A stretch of DNA of 52,510 nucleotides from an uncultured Varibaculum sp. (GTDB lineage Bacteria > Actinomycetota > Actinomycetes > Actinomycetales > Actinomycetaceae), in contig NZ_CABTZZ010000013.1 in NCBI RefSeq assembly GCF_902489465.1, positions 1 to 52,510 of the forward strand, written 5' to 3'. A program made the translations under genes and the position numbers. Shown here one piece after another: positions 26,078 through 33,016 of this stretch. Positions within the stretch are counted from its first letter, which is position 1. Every line of letters begins with the position of its first letter. The notes under the pieces were generated by a model. The model did no database searches, was not told where the DNA came from, and saw nothing but the letters and a program-made list of their open reading frames with translations.

Positions 26078-26445
26078 TAGTCGTTCTCCTCTTCCTGTTT
26101 GCCGTCAGAAACCTCGATCGTAATGTGGCTGGTCCGTTTGAGGATTCGCCCAGCACGCCCTTGAGCGCGCGGACGGAACCGCTTCATGGTGGGGCCTTCA
26201 TCTACGTATGCCCGCGAAACTTTGAGTTCCGCAAACGTTTCTTTGTCGCCAGACCGATCTGCTTTAGCGGCGGCGTTGTACATTGCGCTGCGAAGCACCT
26301 TGCGAACATCAGTTGCGACCGCTTGCGGAGCGAAACGCAGGATGTCGTAGGCCTCGAGGGCGTTCTTGCCGCGAATCATGTTCACGACGCGACGCGACTT
26401 CTGCGGCGTAGAGCGCACGAAACGCGCTTTCGCCATGCCTTCCAT
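26077..26445 (-). CDS. rplV: Ribosomal protein uL22
   Basis: 122 residues from ATG 26445 (preceded by AAGAAGG); a second ATG three codons later is also possible. Motifs KARFVRSTPQKSRRVVNMIRG and the tunnel-loop region MKRFRPRAQGRAGRILKRTSHI are typical; the beta-hairpin lines the exit tunnel and meets macrolide sites. Acidic C-terminus. Overlaps rpsC by one base. Confidence 0.96.
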   Translation of the reverse strand: MEGMAKARFVRSTPQKSRRVVNMIRGKNALEAYDILRFAPQAVATDVRKVLRSAMYNAAAKADRSGDKETFAELKVSRAYVDEGPTMKRFRPRAQGRAGRILKRTSHITIEVSDGKQEEEND

Positions 26446-26472
26446 CTTTGCCTTCTTTCTCTTCCGGCGCGC

Positions 26473-26754
26473 CTAGCGGCGGCGTGCCTTTCGGTCGTCC
26501 TTGTCATGTCCGCGGAAGGTACGAGTAGGAGCAAATTCGCCCAACTTGTGACCAACCATGTTTTCAGTGATGTACACCGGAACGTGTTTACGTCCGTCGT
26601 GTACCGCGATAGTGTGCCCAATAAAATCGGGGGTAATCATAGAGCGGCGTGACCAGGTCTTGATAACCGACTTTTTATTGGCGTCATTCAGAGCGTCGAC
26701 TTTTTTCATCAAATGGTCGTCGACGAAAGGACCCTTCTTTAGGCTACGTGCCAT
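26473..26754 (-). CDS. rpsS: Ribosomal protein uS19
   Basis: 93 residues, standard: MARSLKKGPFVDDHLMKKV, then WSRRSMITPDFIGHTIAVHDGRKHVPVYI and MVGHKLGEFAPTRTF. It sits in the 30S head near S13. Located 14 bases after rplB. Confidence 0.97.
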   Translation of the reverse strand: MARSLKKGPFVDDHLMKKVDALNDANKKSVIKTWSRRSMITPDFIGHTIAVHDGRKHVPVYITENMVGHKLGEFAPTRTFRGHDKDDRKARRR

Positions 26755-26768
26755 GATTTATCTCCTAC

Positions 26769-27605
26769 CTAACGCTTCTTGCCGGTCCGCCGACGACGCA
26801 CAATCAGGCGATCGCTGGCTTTATTCGGACGGCGGGTACGACCCTCGGGCTTGCCCCAGGGGCTAACCGGGTGACGACCACCGGAGGTACGGCCTTCGCC
26901 GCCACCGTGCGGGTGATCAACCGGGTTCATTACCACACCACGTACCTTGGGACGATTTCCCTTCCAGCGCATGCGTCCGGCTTTACCCCAGTTGATATTG
27001 CCGTGGTCAGAGTTACCAACCTCGCCGATGGTGGCGCGGCAAGCAGCCTCTACGTTACGGATTTCCCCGGAAGGCATCCGCAGCTGGGCATATTTGCCTT
27101 CTTTCGCCACTAGCTGCACGGATACTCCCGCACTGCGAGCGATCTTGGCTCCCCCACCAGGACGCATTTCCACTGCGTGAATCACGGTACCCAACGGAAT
27201 GTTGGTTAGTGGCAAACAGTTGCCAGGCTTAATATCAGCAGCCGGCCCCTGTTCAATGCGGTCACCCTGATGCAGTTTATTGGGGGCAATGATGTAACGC
27301 TTTTCGCCATCTGCATAGTGCAGGAGGGCGATATTGGCGCTGCGGTTCGGATCATATTCGATGTGGGCAACCTTTGCGGGCACCCCATCTTTGTCGTGAC
27401 GACGGAAATCGATCACGCGGTAACGGCGCTTATGTCCCCCGCCACGCCGGCGGGAAGTGATACGGCCGTCGTTGTTACGTCCCCCGGTTTTGTGGATAGG
27501 ACGCAGCAGAGACTTCTCCGGATGGTCGCGGGTGATTTCCGCGAAATCGGAAACCGATGCGAAGCGACGCCCGGGAGTAGTCGGCTTGTATTTACGAATA
27601 CCCAT
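26769..27605 (-). CDS. rplB: Ribosomal protein uL2
   Basis: 278 residues, normal length. KYKPTTPGRRFASVSDF at the N-terminus; the peptidyl-transferase-near loop VMNPVDHPHGGGEGRTSGG with the conserved His is present. Basic C-terminus ending RRRRTGKKR. Confidence 0.97.
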   Translation of the reverse strand: MGIRKYKPTTPGRRFASVSDFAEITRDHPEKSLLRPIHKTGGRNNDGRITSRRRGGGHKRRYRVIDFRRHDKDGVPAKVAHIEYDPNRSANIALLHYADGEKRYIIAPNKLHQGDRIEQGPAADIKPGNCLPLTNIPLGTVIHAVEMRPGGGAKIARSAGVSVQLVAKEGKYAQLRMPSGEIRNVEAACRATIGEVGNSDHGNINWGKAGRMRWKGNRPKVRGVVMNPVDHPHGGGEGRTSGGRHPVSPWGKPEGRTRRPNKASDRLIVRRRRTGKKR

Positions 27606-27619
27606 TACTTGTTCACCCC

Positions 27620-27925
27620 TTACGCAGACGCTTCGTTGAAGATATCGATTGTGCCTTCAGCGAGGGTAATAATGGCGCGTTTGCCATCTTTCCGCTTGCC
27701 ATATCCGGTGCGAGTACGTACCCGTTTACCTTTACGCGCAATCGTATTTACGGTCTTTACTTTCACATCGAAGATTTTTTCGATGGCAATCCGAATCTCG
27801 GTCTTATTGGCTTTGGGGTCTACCTCGAAAGTGTATTTCCCCTGATCCATTAGGCCATAGGCTTTTTCCGAGACGATCGGGCGGTAAATAATATCCCGCG
27901 GGTTCTTAGTAACCTCGAGTGCCAT
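27620..27925 (-). CDS. rplW: Ribosomal protein uL23
   Basis: 101 residues from ATG 27925, chosen because the protein then starts MALEVTKNPRDIIYRPIVSE as in homologues and begins four bases after rplD; the frame is open further upstream within rplD. L23 is the chaperone and SRP docking site at the tunnel exit. Confidence 0.95.
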   Translation of the reverse strand: MALEVTKNPRDIIYRPIVSEKAYGLMDQGKYTFEVDPKANKTEIRIAIEKIFDVKVKTVNTIARKGKRVRTRTGYGKRKDGKRAIITLAEGTIDIFNEASA

Positions 27926-27929
27926 TGCT

Positions 27930-28574
27930 TTACGCCTCCTGTCCGGTCTTATCGGCGATGAACTGGCGAATCGCGGCCTCAGTGAAGATAACGTCCTCAT
28001 TGTTGAGTACGTCGTAAGTATTGAGTTGGTCAACCATGAGCAGATGCACCTGCGGCAGGTTACGCACTGACAATACCTGTTCTTCTTCCGAGCGGCTCAG
28101 CACTACCAGAACGTAGCGCTGATCTACCAGGGATTCGATGTGTTCGCGACCCGCTTTGGTGGAAGGGGTATCCCCGGCTACCAACTGAGACACGAGATGC
28201 ATACGGTCCTTGCGTACCCGATCAGACAGGGCGCAAGCCAGTGCGGCCACCTTCATCTTCTTGGGGGTGCGCTGGGAGTAATCACGCGGTTGTGGGCCGT
28301 GGGCTACTCCGCCACCACGCCACTGCGGCGCGCGGATGGAGCCTTGTCGAGCCCGGCCGGTGCCTTTCTGACGCCACGGCTTCTTGCCGCCACCGCGCAC
28401 CCGCCCACGCGTCTTCGTGGAGTGAGTACCCTGACGAGCCGCCGCTAGCTGGGCGTTAACTACCTGGTGCATTAAAGCGATATTGGGATCCCGATCAAAA
28501 ATACTGGCGGGCAGATCAACGCTGCCAACTTGCTTACCAGCGGGATCAGTTACGTTTAGCGAAAGATTAGTCAT
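27930..28574 (-). CDS. rplD: Ribosomal protein uL4
   Basis: 214 residues. The tunnel loop GTHSTKTRGRVRGGGKKPWRQKGTGRAR-type region (residues ~50-80) and QRTPKKMKVAALACALSDR are typical. In Escherichia coli L4 also represses its own operon through the S10 leader; whether that holds here is unknown, but a structured leader with a terminator-like hairpin lies before rpsJ. Two bases separate it from rplC. Confidence 0.97.
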   Translation of the reverse strand: MTNLSLNVTDPAGKQVGSVDLPASIFDRDPNIALMHQVVNAQLAAARQGTHSTKTRGRVRGGGKKPWRQKGTGRARQGSIRAPQWRGGGVAHGPQPRDYSQRTPKKMKVAALACALSDRVRKDRMHLVSQLVAGDTPSTKAGREHIESLVDQRYVLVVLSRSEEEQVLSVRNLPQVHLLMVDQLNTYDVLNNEDVIFTEAAIRQFIADKTGQEA

Positions 28575-28576
28575 AG

Positions 28577-29245
28577 TTACGCACCTTTCACTGCACTACG
28601 AATCAGGACAATGCCACCCTTGGGACCGGGAATAGCACCGGTAACCAAGACAATGCCTTTTTCGGCATCGACTGCCTGAACTTTAAGATTTTGGATGGTT
28701 CGGCGATCTCCACCCATGCGTCCGGCCATACGTAAGCCTTTGAATACGCGTCCGGGGGTGGCGCAAGCGCCGATAGAACCAGGTTTACGGTGGTTACGGT
28801 GAGCACCATGGGAGGCGGAAACGCCGGCAAAGCCGTGTCGTTTCATAACCCCGGCGAAGCCTTTACCTTTGGTCTTTCCGGTAACATCCACTTTCTGGCC
28901 GACTTCAAAAATGTCGGCAGCCAGTTCCTGGCCAAGAGTGAATTCGTCATCTCCGCCGGTACGCACCTCTACCAGGTGGCGACGGGGGGTGACGCCTGCT
29001 TTATTGAAATGGCCGGCAAGGGGCTTGGTGACTTTGCGCTGGTCAATCTGGCCGAAACCGATTTGAATGGCGGTGTAGCCATCGGTTTCTTGGTCGCGAA
29101 CCTGCGTCACCACGTTCTTGTCGACCTGCACGACGGTGATGGGAACGACTTTTCCGTCCTCGTCCCAAACCTGCGTCATGCCTAGCTTGCGGCCGAGAAG
29201 TGCCCGAGTGGGTACTGCGGCAGCCGGCTGGGTCTGCGTGGTCAT
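28577..29245 (-). CDS. rplC: Ribosomal protein uL3
   Basis: 222 residues. LLGRKLGMTQVWDEDGKVVP near the N-terminus and the loop KGKGFAGVMKRHGFAG, SHGAHRNHRKPGSIG reaching the peptidyl-transferase centre, including the conserved Gln/Gly-rich context. Eleven bases after rpsJ. Confidence 0.97.
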   Translation of the reverse strand: MTTQTQPAAAVPTRALLGRKLGMTQVWDEDGKVVPITVVQVDKNVVTQVRDQETDGYTAIQIGFGQIDQRKVTKPLAGHFNKAGVTPRRHLVEVRTGGDDEFTLGQELAADIFEVGQKVDVTGKTKGKGFAGVMKRHGFAGVSASHGAHRNHRKPGSIGACATPGRVFKGLRMAGRMGGDRRTIQNLKVQAVDAEKGIVLVTGAIPGPKGGIVLIRSAVKGA

Positions 29246-29256
29246 AATTATTTTCC

Positions 29257-29565
29257 TTAGAGTTTGATCTCGATGTTTACGTCAGCGGGCAAATCGAGAC
29301 GCATTAGCGAATCGACTGCCTTAGGCGTCGGGTCGACAATATCGATGAGCCGTTTGTGCGTACGCATCTCAAACTGCTCGCGACTGTCCTTGTACTTGTG
29401 TGGCGACCGAATCACGGTGAACGTGTTCTTTTCGGTCGGCAAAGGTACTGGGCCTACCACTGTGGCGCCCGCGCGCTGGACCGTTTCCACGATCTTCTTC
29501 GCGGACGAGTCAATGACCTGGTGGTCATATGACTTCAGCCGGATGCGGATTTTCTGTCCCGCCAT
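29257..29565 (-). CDS. rpsJ: Ribosomal protein uS10
   Basis: 102 residues, standard (MAGQKIRIRLKSYDHQVID, FTVIRSPHKYKDSREQFE). First gene of the S10 operon; S10 also acts as NusE in transcription antitermination. Homologous genomes often place rpsJ right after tuf; here about 12 kb of other DNA separates them. Confidence 0.97.
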   Translation of the reverse strand: MAGQKIRIRLKSYDHQVIDSSAKKIVETVQRAGATVVGPVPLPTEKNTFTVIRSPHKYKDSREQFEMRTHKRLIDIVDPTPKAVDSLMRLDLPADVNIEIKL

Positions 29566-29850
29566 TCCGTCTACCTCTTCTTCTTCCGTAGATGTTTCCC
29601 CGGTGTTTATCCCGGGCCTGCCAGGGGATTTCCTCCCTTGCTTGCGCTAAGCCCGCCGGGGCGAACTTAGCCGGTTGCAAGCGCAAAAAGCCCTAAAACA
29701 TTTTAGGGAGGTGATCTGTGTGATCCCTGGCGAACTGTTTCACCAGGCACGAATCGATTCCTGCATTCTTGCTACCGGGCGCTAGGAGAGCGGGTACGCG
29801 CTGCGCACCTTTCAACTAGAGCCAGTAAACAACTCTAACGCGCCGCCTAG
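29566..29850 (-). promoter_or_regulatory. S10 operon leader with terminator-like hairpin
   Basis: Untranslated region before rpsJ. Reading the minus strand, CCCTAAAATGTTTTAGGG (29708-29691) is followed by CTTTTT, a weak intrinsic terminator inside the leader; next comes GCTTGC...CTAAG...CTTAG...GCAAGC (about 29685-29642), a longer stem. The arrangement suits attenuation control of ribosomal protein synthesis. I could not place a convincing promoter; it should lie upstream of 29720. Confidence 0.45.
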
Positions 29851-29953
29851 AACCCTTTCAAGCTGCACTCATGTGAATGACCCCACGTCCCCGCATCCGG
29901 GCGTGTCGCGGCACTTATTTTTGCCACGCAAGGGTTGTTTTTCCTAACCTCCT

Positions 29954-30062
29954 GCGCGGAAACTAGGTTTTTCCTCCCGCCCAAAAACTCTAAAAATGCT
30001 CTACGCATTTTCAGAGTTTTACGCCCGCCTAGCCTGATCGGATAAAACCTAGTTCCCGCGCG
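29954..30062. repeat. Family A nested palindromic repeat, copy 5
   Basis: Outer arms GCGCGGAAACTAGGTTTTT and AAAACCTAGTTCCCGCGC; inner arms AAAACTCTAAAAATGC and GCATTTTCAGAGTTTT (one mismatch). Boxes CCTCCCGCCCA and GCCCGCCTAGCCTGATCGGA as in copy 1. A further arm-like piece lies just before it (GTTGTTTTTCCTAACCTCCT, 29935-29954). Confidence 0.85.
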
Positions 30063-30094
30063 GCCTGCCAAGAAATACTCTTACGCAGGCACCA

Positions 30095-30128
30095 TACTTG
30101 AGCGGGAAAAATCTATCCGAGTGGGCAC
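30095..30128. repeat. Partial family A element (single arm and box)
   Basis: ACTTGAGCGGGAAAAATCTA followed by TCCGAGTGGGCAC matches the arm and box of copies 4 and 7, but no inner palindrome or partner arm follows. It borders the RhuM-like remnant. Confidence 0.6.
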
Positions 30129-30185
30129 GGTGAAATTGTCTGCCGCAATCAGGGAGCGCCGCGCTCGACCTTTCTTGCTCTCATT

Positions 30186-30260
30186 CACGGCGACCTGTCG
30201 GAATTTCCGACAGGTCGCCGCCACCTCCAACTCGTCCTCGGAATAAATATCGCCATTTTC
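30186..30260 (-). pseudogene. Fragment resembling the N-terminal region of RhuM-family proteins
   Basis: About 25 codons read ENGDIYSEDELEVAAT followed by CRKFRQVAV. RhuM (virulence-associated, Fic-neighbour type) proteins share NIYxxxELxxxATxRKFRxVQ in the segment after the helix-turn-helix. Nothing before or after in any frame continues the family, so this would be a decayed leftover. The segment includes a perfect 31-base palindrome (30189-30219). The identification rests on a short motif recalled from memory. Confidence 0.4.
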
Positions 30261-30360
30261 CCCTCCCCCGCGTTTCCCGTGGCGAAAATTTCCGCGCATA
30301 AACGCCGCTTTGAAGTAACAGGATTTAACAGATGCTGGGCATCAACTCCTGCTGTGGGGG

Positions 30361-30627
30361 TTAGCGATAAACTTCGCGCCGATGTCTTATGAAGAGTGCA
30401 AGAATAACAAAGCGGTCATCTTTGATTTCGACTATAAGCCGATAATCCCCAATCCGATAGCGCCATAATCCAGCTAAATTTCCCGTTAAAGCTTTTCCGA
30501 GGGCGCGTGGGTTTTCGGTACCGGAAATATGCTTAGTGATCCATCCCTTTATGATGCGTTGTGTGTAACGGTCAAGCTTTTTAAAGTCTTTATCAAAGCG
30601 TTTCGATGTTTGCAGGATCCATCTCAT
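30361..30627 (-). CDS. RelE/ParE-family toxin
   Basis: 88 residues, basic. Typical RelE-fold sequence: WILQTSKRFDKDFKKLDR, a central helix, then LTGNLAGLWRYRIGDYRLIVEIKDDRFVILALFIRHRREVY with the Arg and Tyr residues that in RelE-type RNases sit in the active site. Such toxins cleave mRNA, usually at the ribosome. ATG 30627 overlaps the antitoxin stop (ATGA), the normal coupling of type II modules; an upstream in-frame start would add six residues. Confidence 0.85.
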   Translation of the reverse strand: MRWILQTSKRFDKDFKKLDRYTQRIIKGWITKHISGTENPRALGKALTGNLAGLWRYRIGDYRLIVEIKDDRFVILALFIRHRREVYR

Positions 30628-30845
30628 AGACCGCACTCTTCCCATAGTTCTTCAATGGGACGTGATTTGCGGCCATCGCGCTCGTATTCTTCAAGAGCTT
30701 CGCGCGCTATTTGTAAATCGTATTCATCTTCAAGCCGCTCAAAGAACGCCTGTTTAAAGGCATCGCCAAGAGAGATTGAATGAATGCGCGCATAGCTGGA
30801 GGCTAGACGTTGTTCTTCGTCAGTCAAACTAATAGATATCGGCAT
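30624..30845 (-). CDS. RelB-like antitoxin (DUF6290-type)
   Basis: 73 residues. N-terminus MPISISLTDEEQRLASSYAR resembles the ribbon-helix-helix start of RelB-type antitoxins; the middle ISLGDAFKQAFFERLEDEYDLQIA and the acidic C-terminus (REALEEYERDGRKSRPIEELWEECG) is the part expected to wrap the toxin. ATG 30845 follows AGGGGAG. It precedes and overlaps the toxin gene by four bases. Module autoregulation through the antitoxin is likely but I could not define the operator. Confidence 0.85.
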   Translation of the reverse strand: MPISISLTDEEQRLASSYARIHSISLGDAFKQAFFERLEDEYDLQIAREALEEYERDGRKSRPIEELWEECGL

Positions 30846-30951
30846 AATACAATCTCCCCTTTCCTTTACTTCATAGTATTCCGGTTATGGGCAAACACCT
30901 CAAGGGTGCGGCATTTATTTTCTAGCGCATAGTGGTGCGGGCACGAAACTT

Positions 30952-31181
30952 GAGCGCGGGGGAAAGTTATATCCGAGTGCGCGCGGGTCGCGGCCGGTAA
31001 AAGATACGAGAGGGACAAGCAAGCCACCAGTATCATCTATAGTCGGAAACATACCTATTGATCTCCTGAGATAACTCCCTATCCTCGCTTTAGCGAGGAT
31101 AGCGGGGTTCCCGGAGTGCTTTTACCGAGCCAGAGCCGCGCAGAAATAACCGGAGGAAAAACTTTTTTCCCCCCCCCGCGG
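30952..31181. repeat. Family A element (copy 7) split by family B copy 3
   Basis: Left piece 30952-30980 (GAGCGCGGGGGAAAGTTATA then TCCGAGTGC) and right piece 31151-31181 (GGAGGAAAAACTTTTTTCCC then a C-run and GCGGG) form the outer arms of a family A element. The inner palindrome is missing and family B copy 3 occupies the middle. The right arm contains nine C in a row (31169-31177). Confidence 0.6.
30984..31140. repeat. Family B repeat, copy 3
   Basis: From GGGTCGCGGCCGGTAAAAGA to GAGTGCTTTTACCGAGCCAG and the following AGCCGCG. Nearly the same as copy 2 (roughly nine bases in ten by eye), including the ATCTCCTGAGAT palindrome and the CCTCGC-TTTA-GCGAGG hairpin. It ends 86 bases beyond the stop of the last pilus gene. 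Confidence 0.8.
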
Positions 31182-31225
31182 GCTTGGATACCGGGCGGGG
31201 ATGGAGTTATCAGGCTACGGCGAAA

Positions 31226-31960
31226 TTAATTAGCTGCGGCGGGGGCTTCTTCGTCTTGGCGATGGCGCCGCGCGGCGGCAACCAGGATGCCGGTACTAAA
31301 GAGCGCGGCCGCTGCGATCAGGAACGGCACCACGTAAACACCGGTCTTGGGCATATGCGGCTTGGTGGGCGACGGTGTCGATGGCGCCGGAGTTTGTTCC
31401 GCCATCATTTTGGGGGCAACCGAAATATTGAAAGTCCATACGTGCAGGTCAGGATTACCGGAGGGCATAGTAATTAAAAACGGTTTAATCCGACCATATT
31501 TATGGGTGGTGTCTGCCGGTTTTTGATCACTCACCAGGTACAGTCCGACGGGAAGGTTAGCGAAGGTAACGTTGCCTTCGTCATCGGTAGTCATGGTTTT
31601 TGCGGGTTCTAAGCCTTTGGCCTCTGCCTGCTTAACCGTCATCTTTTGCAGCTGTGTCCAGTCGGCGGTAGGTAAATCTATCCCTTTGACCCGGTTAATC
31701 TGAATCACCTGTCCCCCGGCCGGGCCGTTGGGCAAGGATCCCGGTTTGGGGTCATCGTAAGGGTTGGCGGCGGTCTTGCTTATATGTAGCTGTCCCAGGC
31801 GCGCCGGATTGAAAGTTGTCGGGTCGAGACCGGTAATATCACCCACCACTACTGGTTGATCCGATTGCGGTGAGGCCATCGCCGAGGTTGGCACCAGGGC
31901 AAGCATTAGTGCGGCCAGCATCCCCAAGCCTGCTTTCAGCTTGCGTCGCATGCTGTTCAC
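31226..31960 (-). CDS. Small sortase-anchored pilin (MPKTG), likely minor or base pilin
   Basis: 244 residues. Signal peptide (RRKLKAGLGMLAALMLALVPTSAMA), then one domain like the N-terminal domain of SpaH/EbpB-type shaft pilins: LGQLHISKTAANPYDDPKPG, DEGNVTFANLPVGLYLVSD and a C-terminal WTFNISVAPKMM strand. A Thr/Pro spacer leads to MPKTG at residue 203, a hydrophobic helix and the RRHRQ tail. It lacks the further domains of a shaft pilin, so it is either a base pilin or a shortened gene. Start GTG 31960 with AGGAGG five bases upstream; it overlaps the sortase stop by four bases (GTGA), so the two are co-translated. Confidence 0.8.
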   Translation of the reverse strand: MNSMRRKLKAGLGMLAALMLALVPTSAMASPQSDQPVVVGDITGLDPTTFNPARLGQLHISKTAANPYDDPKPGSLPNGPAGGQVIQINRVKGIDLPTADWTQLQKMTVKQAEAKGLEPAKTMTTDDEGNVTFANLPVGLYLVSDQKPADTTHKYGRIKPFLITMPSGNPDLHVWTFNISVAPKMMAEQTPAPSTPSPTKPHMPKTGVYVVPFLIAAAALFSTGILVAAARRHRQDEEAPAAAN

Positions 31961-32958
31961 TGTGTCCTCCTTGCTTTTCGTGACGGGTAATGAGTAGTTA
32001 TCTCGGCGTCGGTGGCGGGGATTCCGCCACTGGCAATCGGGGGTGAATCCCCGGATGTTTTCTTATTTTCTTCTTCGTCCTCGTCGCGGCGGCGCTGTTT
32101 CCATAGCCACCAACCGAGCAGCAGGGAGGCCAGGCAGGCCACAAAGATTATGGCTCCCATCCACCACGGCCATTCCAGCTTTCCGGCTCCGGCGAAGGGG
32201 TCGGTTTTATCCATCGGTACCCGCTCCCCGGTCACTAACAGCCGGTGACTGTTGATCCCGTAGGGCGTGCAGGTTAGGACGGTTAAAAGGTCTTTACCTT
32301 CTTGCCGCTGCAGGCTTTTCACCTGGTCGGGGCGGACTACTCGAATCCAACGCACCTGGTATTTGAGCTTTTGCCCCGCTACCTGCACATAGATAGCATC
32401 ACCTTTTTTCACCTTCGTGAGGTTGTCGAGCAAAGTGGCTGTTGACAGCCCGCTATGCCCGGTGAGTACCGCGTGCGTTCCTTTCCCCCCTACCGGGAGC
32501 GAGGATCCGTACAGATGCCCGATTCCGCGTTCTAGGGTGTCTGGCTGGGAACCGTGGTAGATAGGTAAATCTACTTTGATTCCCGGGATTACCAGACGTC
32601 CCATTTCCGGGACGATATTTAGTTGTTTTAGATACACCTGATAGGGATTGTTGTCTTTGGCTACCCGCGCCAACCAGGGATCCAGGATGGGGGCTCCCGG
32701 CGTGTGCTGGTTATATGCCTGCGCTGCCTTGAAAGAATCAGACAGCTGCTGCCTATCAAGATATTTTTCTGCTTTTGAGTATTCATAGGCGATCTGGAGT
32801 TGGCGGGCATTGTTCCATTGGGTTGCTACCACGGGGTATAACAACACCGCAATACCCGCCAACGCCAAAATTACGGGAATCAGAGTGGAGCCGCGGCTGC
32901 GTTGGGATTTGCCTTTGCGCTGCGTAGTTGCTCCGCTGCTTTTCTCTTTCTTCCCCAA
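31957..32958 (-). CDS. Class C (pilin) sortase
   Basis: 333 residues, membrane protein. N-terminal helix (about 25-45), the class C lid motif DPW at residues 93-95, catalytic His in LTGHSGL (H168), catalytic Cys in TVLTCTPYG (C230) and Arg in NSHRL (R239), then a C-terminal membrane helix (about 265-287) and a charged cytoplasmic tail. Class C sortases cut pilin sorting signals and join the carboxyl end to a lysine of the next pilin. The start is TTG at 32958, with AAGGCG upstream; no ATG or GTG gives a complete N-terminus. Sits between the shaft pilin and the small pilin. Confidence 0.93.
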   Translation of the reverse strand: MGKKEKSSGATTQRKGKSQRSRGSTLIPVILALAGIAVLLYPVVATQWNNARQLQIAYEYSKAEKYLDRQQLSDSFKAAQAYNQHTPGAPILDPWLARVAKDNNPYQVYLKQLNIVPEMGRLVIPGIKVDLPIYHGSQPDTLERGIGHLYGSSLPVGGKGTHAVLTGHSGLSTATLLDNLTKVKKGDAIYVQVAGQKLKYQVRWIRVVRPDQVKSLQRQEGKDLLTVLTCTPYGINSHRLLVTGERVPMDKTDPFAGAGKLEWPWWMGAIIFVACLASLLLGWWLWKQRRRDEDEEENKKTSGDSPPIASGGIPATDAEITTHYPSRKARRTQ

Positions 32959-32977
32959 GATTCGCCTTGCTATTTAA

Positions 32978-33005
32978 TGTCGGGGAGCAGGGCTGCTCCC
33001 CGACA
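32978..33005 (-). terminator. Strong intercistronic hairpin between shaft pilin and sortase genes
   Basis: TGTCGGGGAGCA and TGCTCCCCGACA pair perfectly around a four-base loop. On the minus strand it is followed by TTAAATAG, not a true U-run. It may be a partial terminator or an mRNA-stabilising hairpin that lets more shaft pilin than sortase be made. Confidence 0.6.
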
Positions 33006-33016
33006 CTTAATTATAG

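Noticed and set aside
30189..30219. The 31-base palindrome as a rho-independent terminator
   Set aside because: No T-run follows on either strand and no gene ends next to it.
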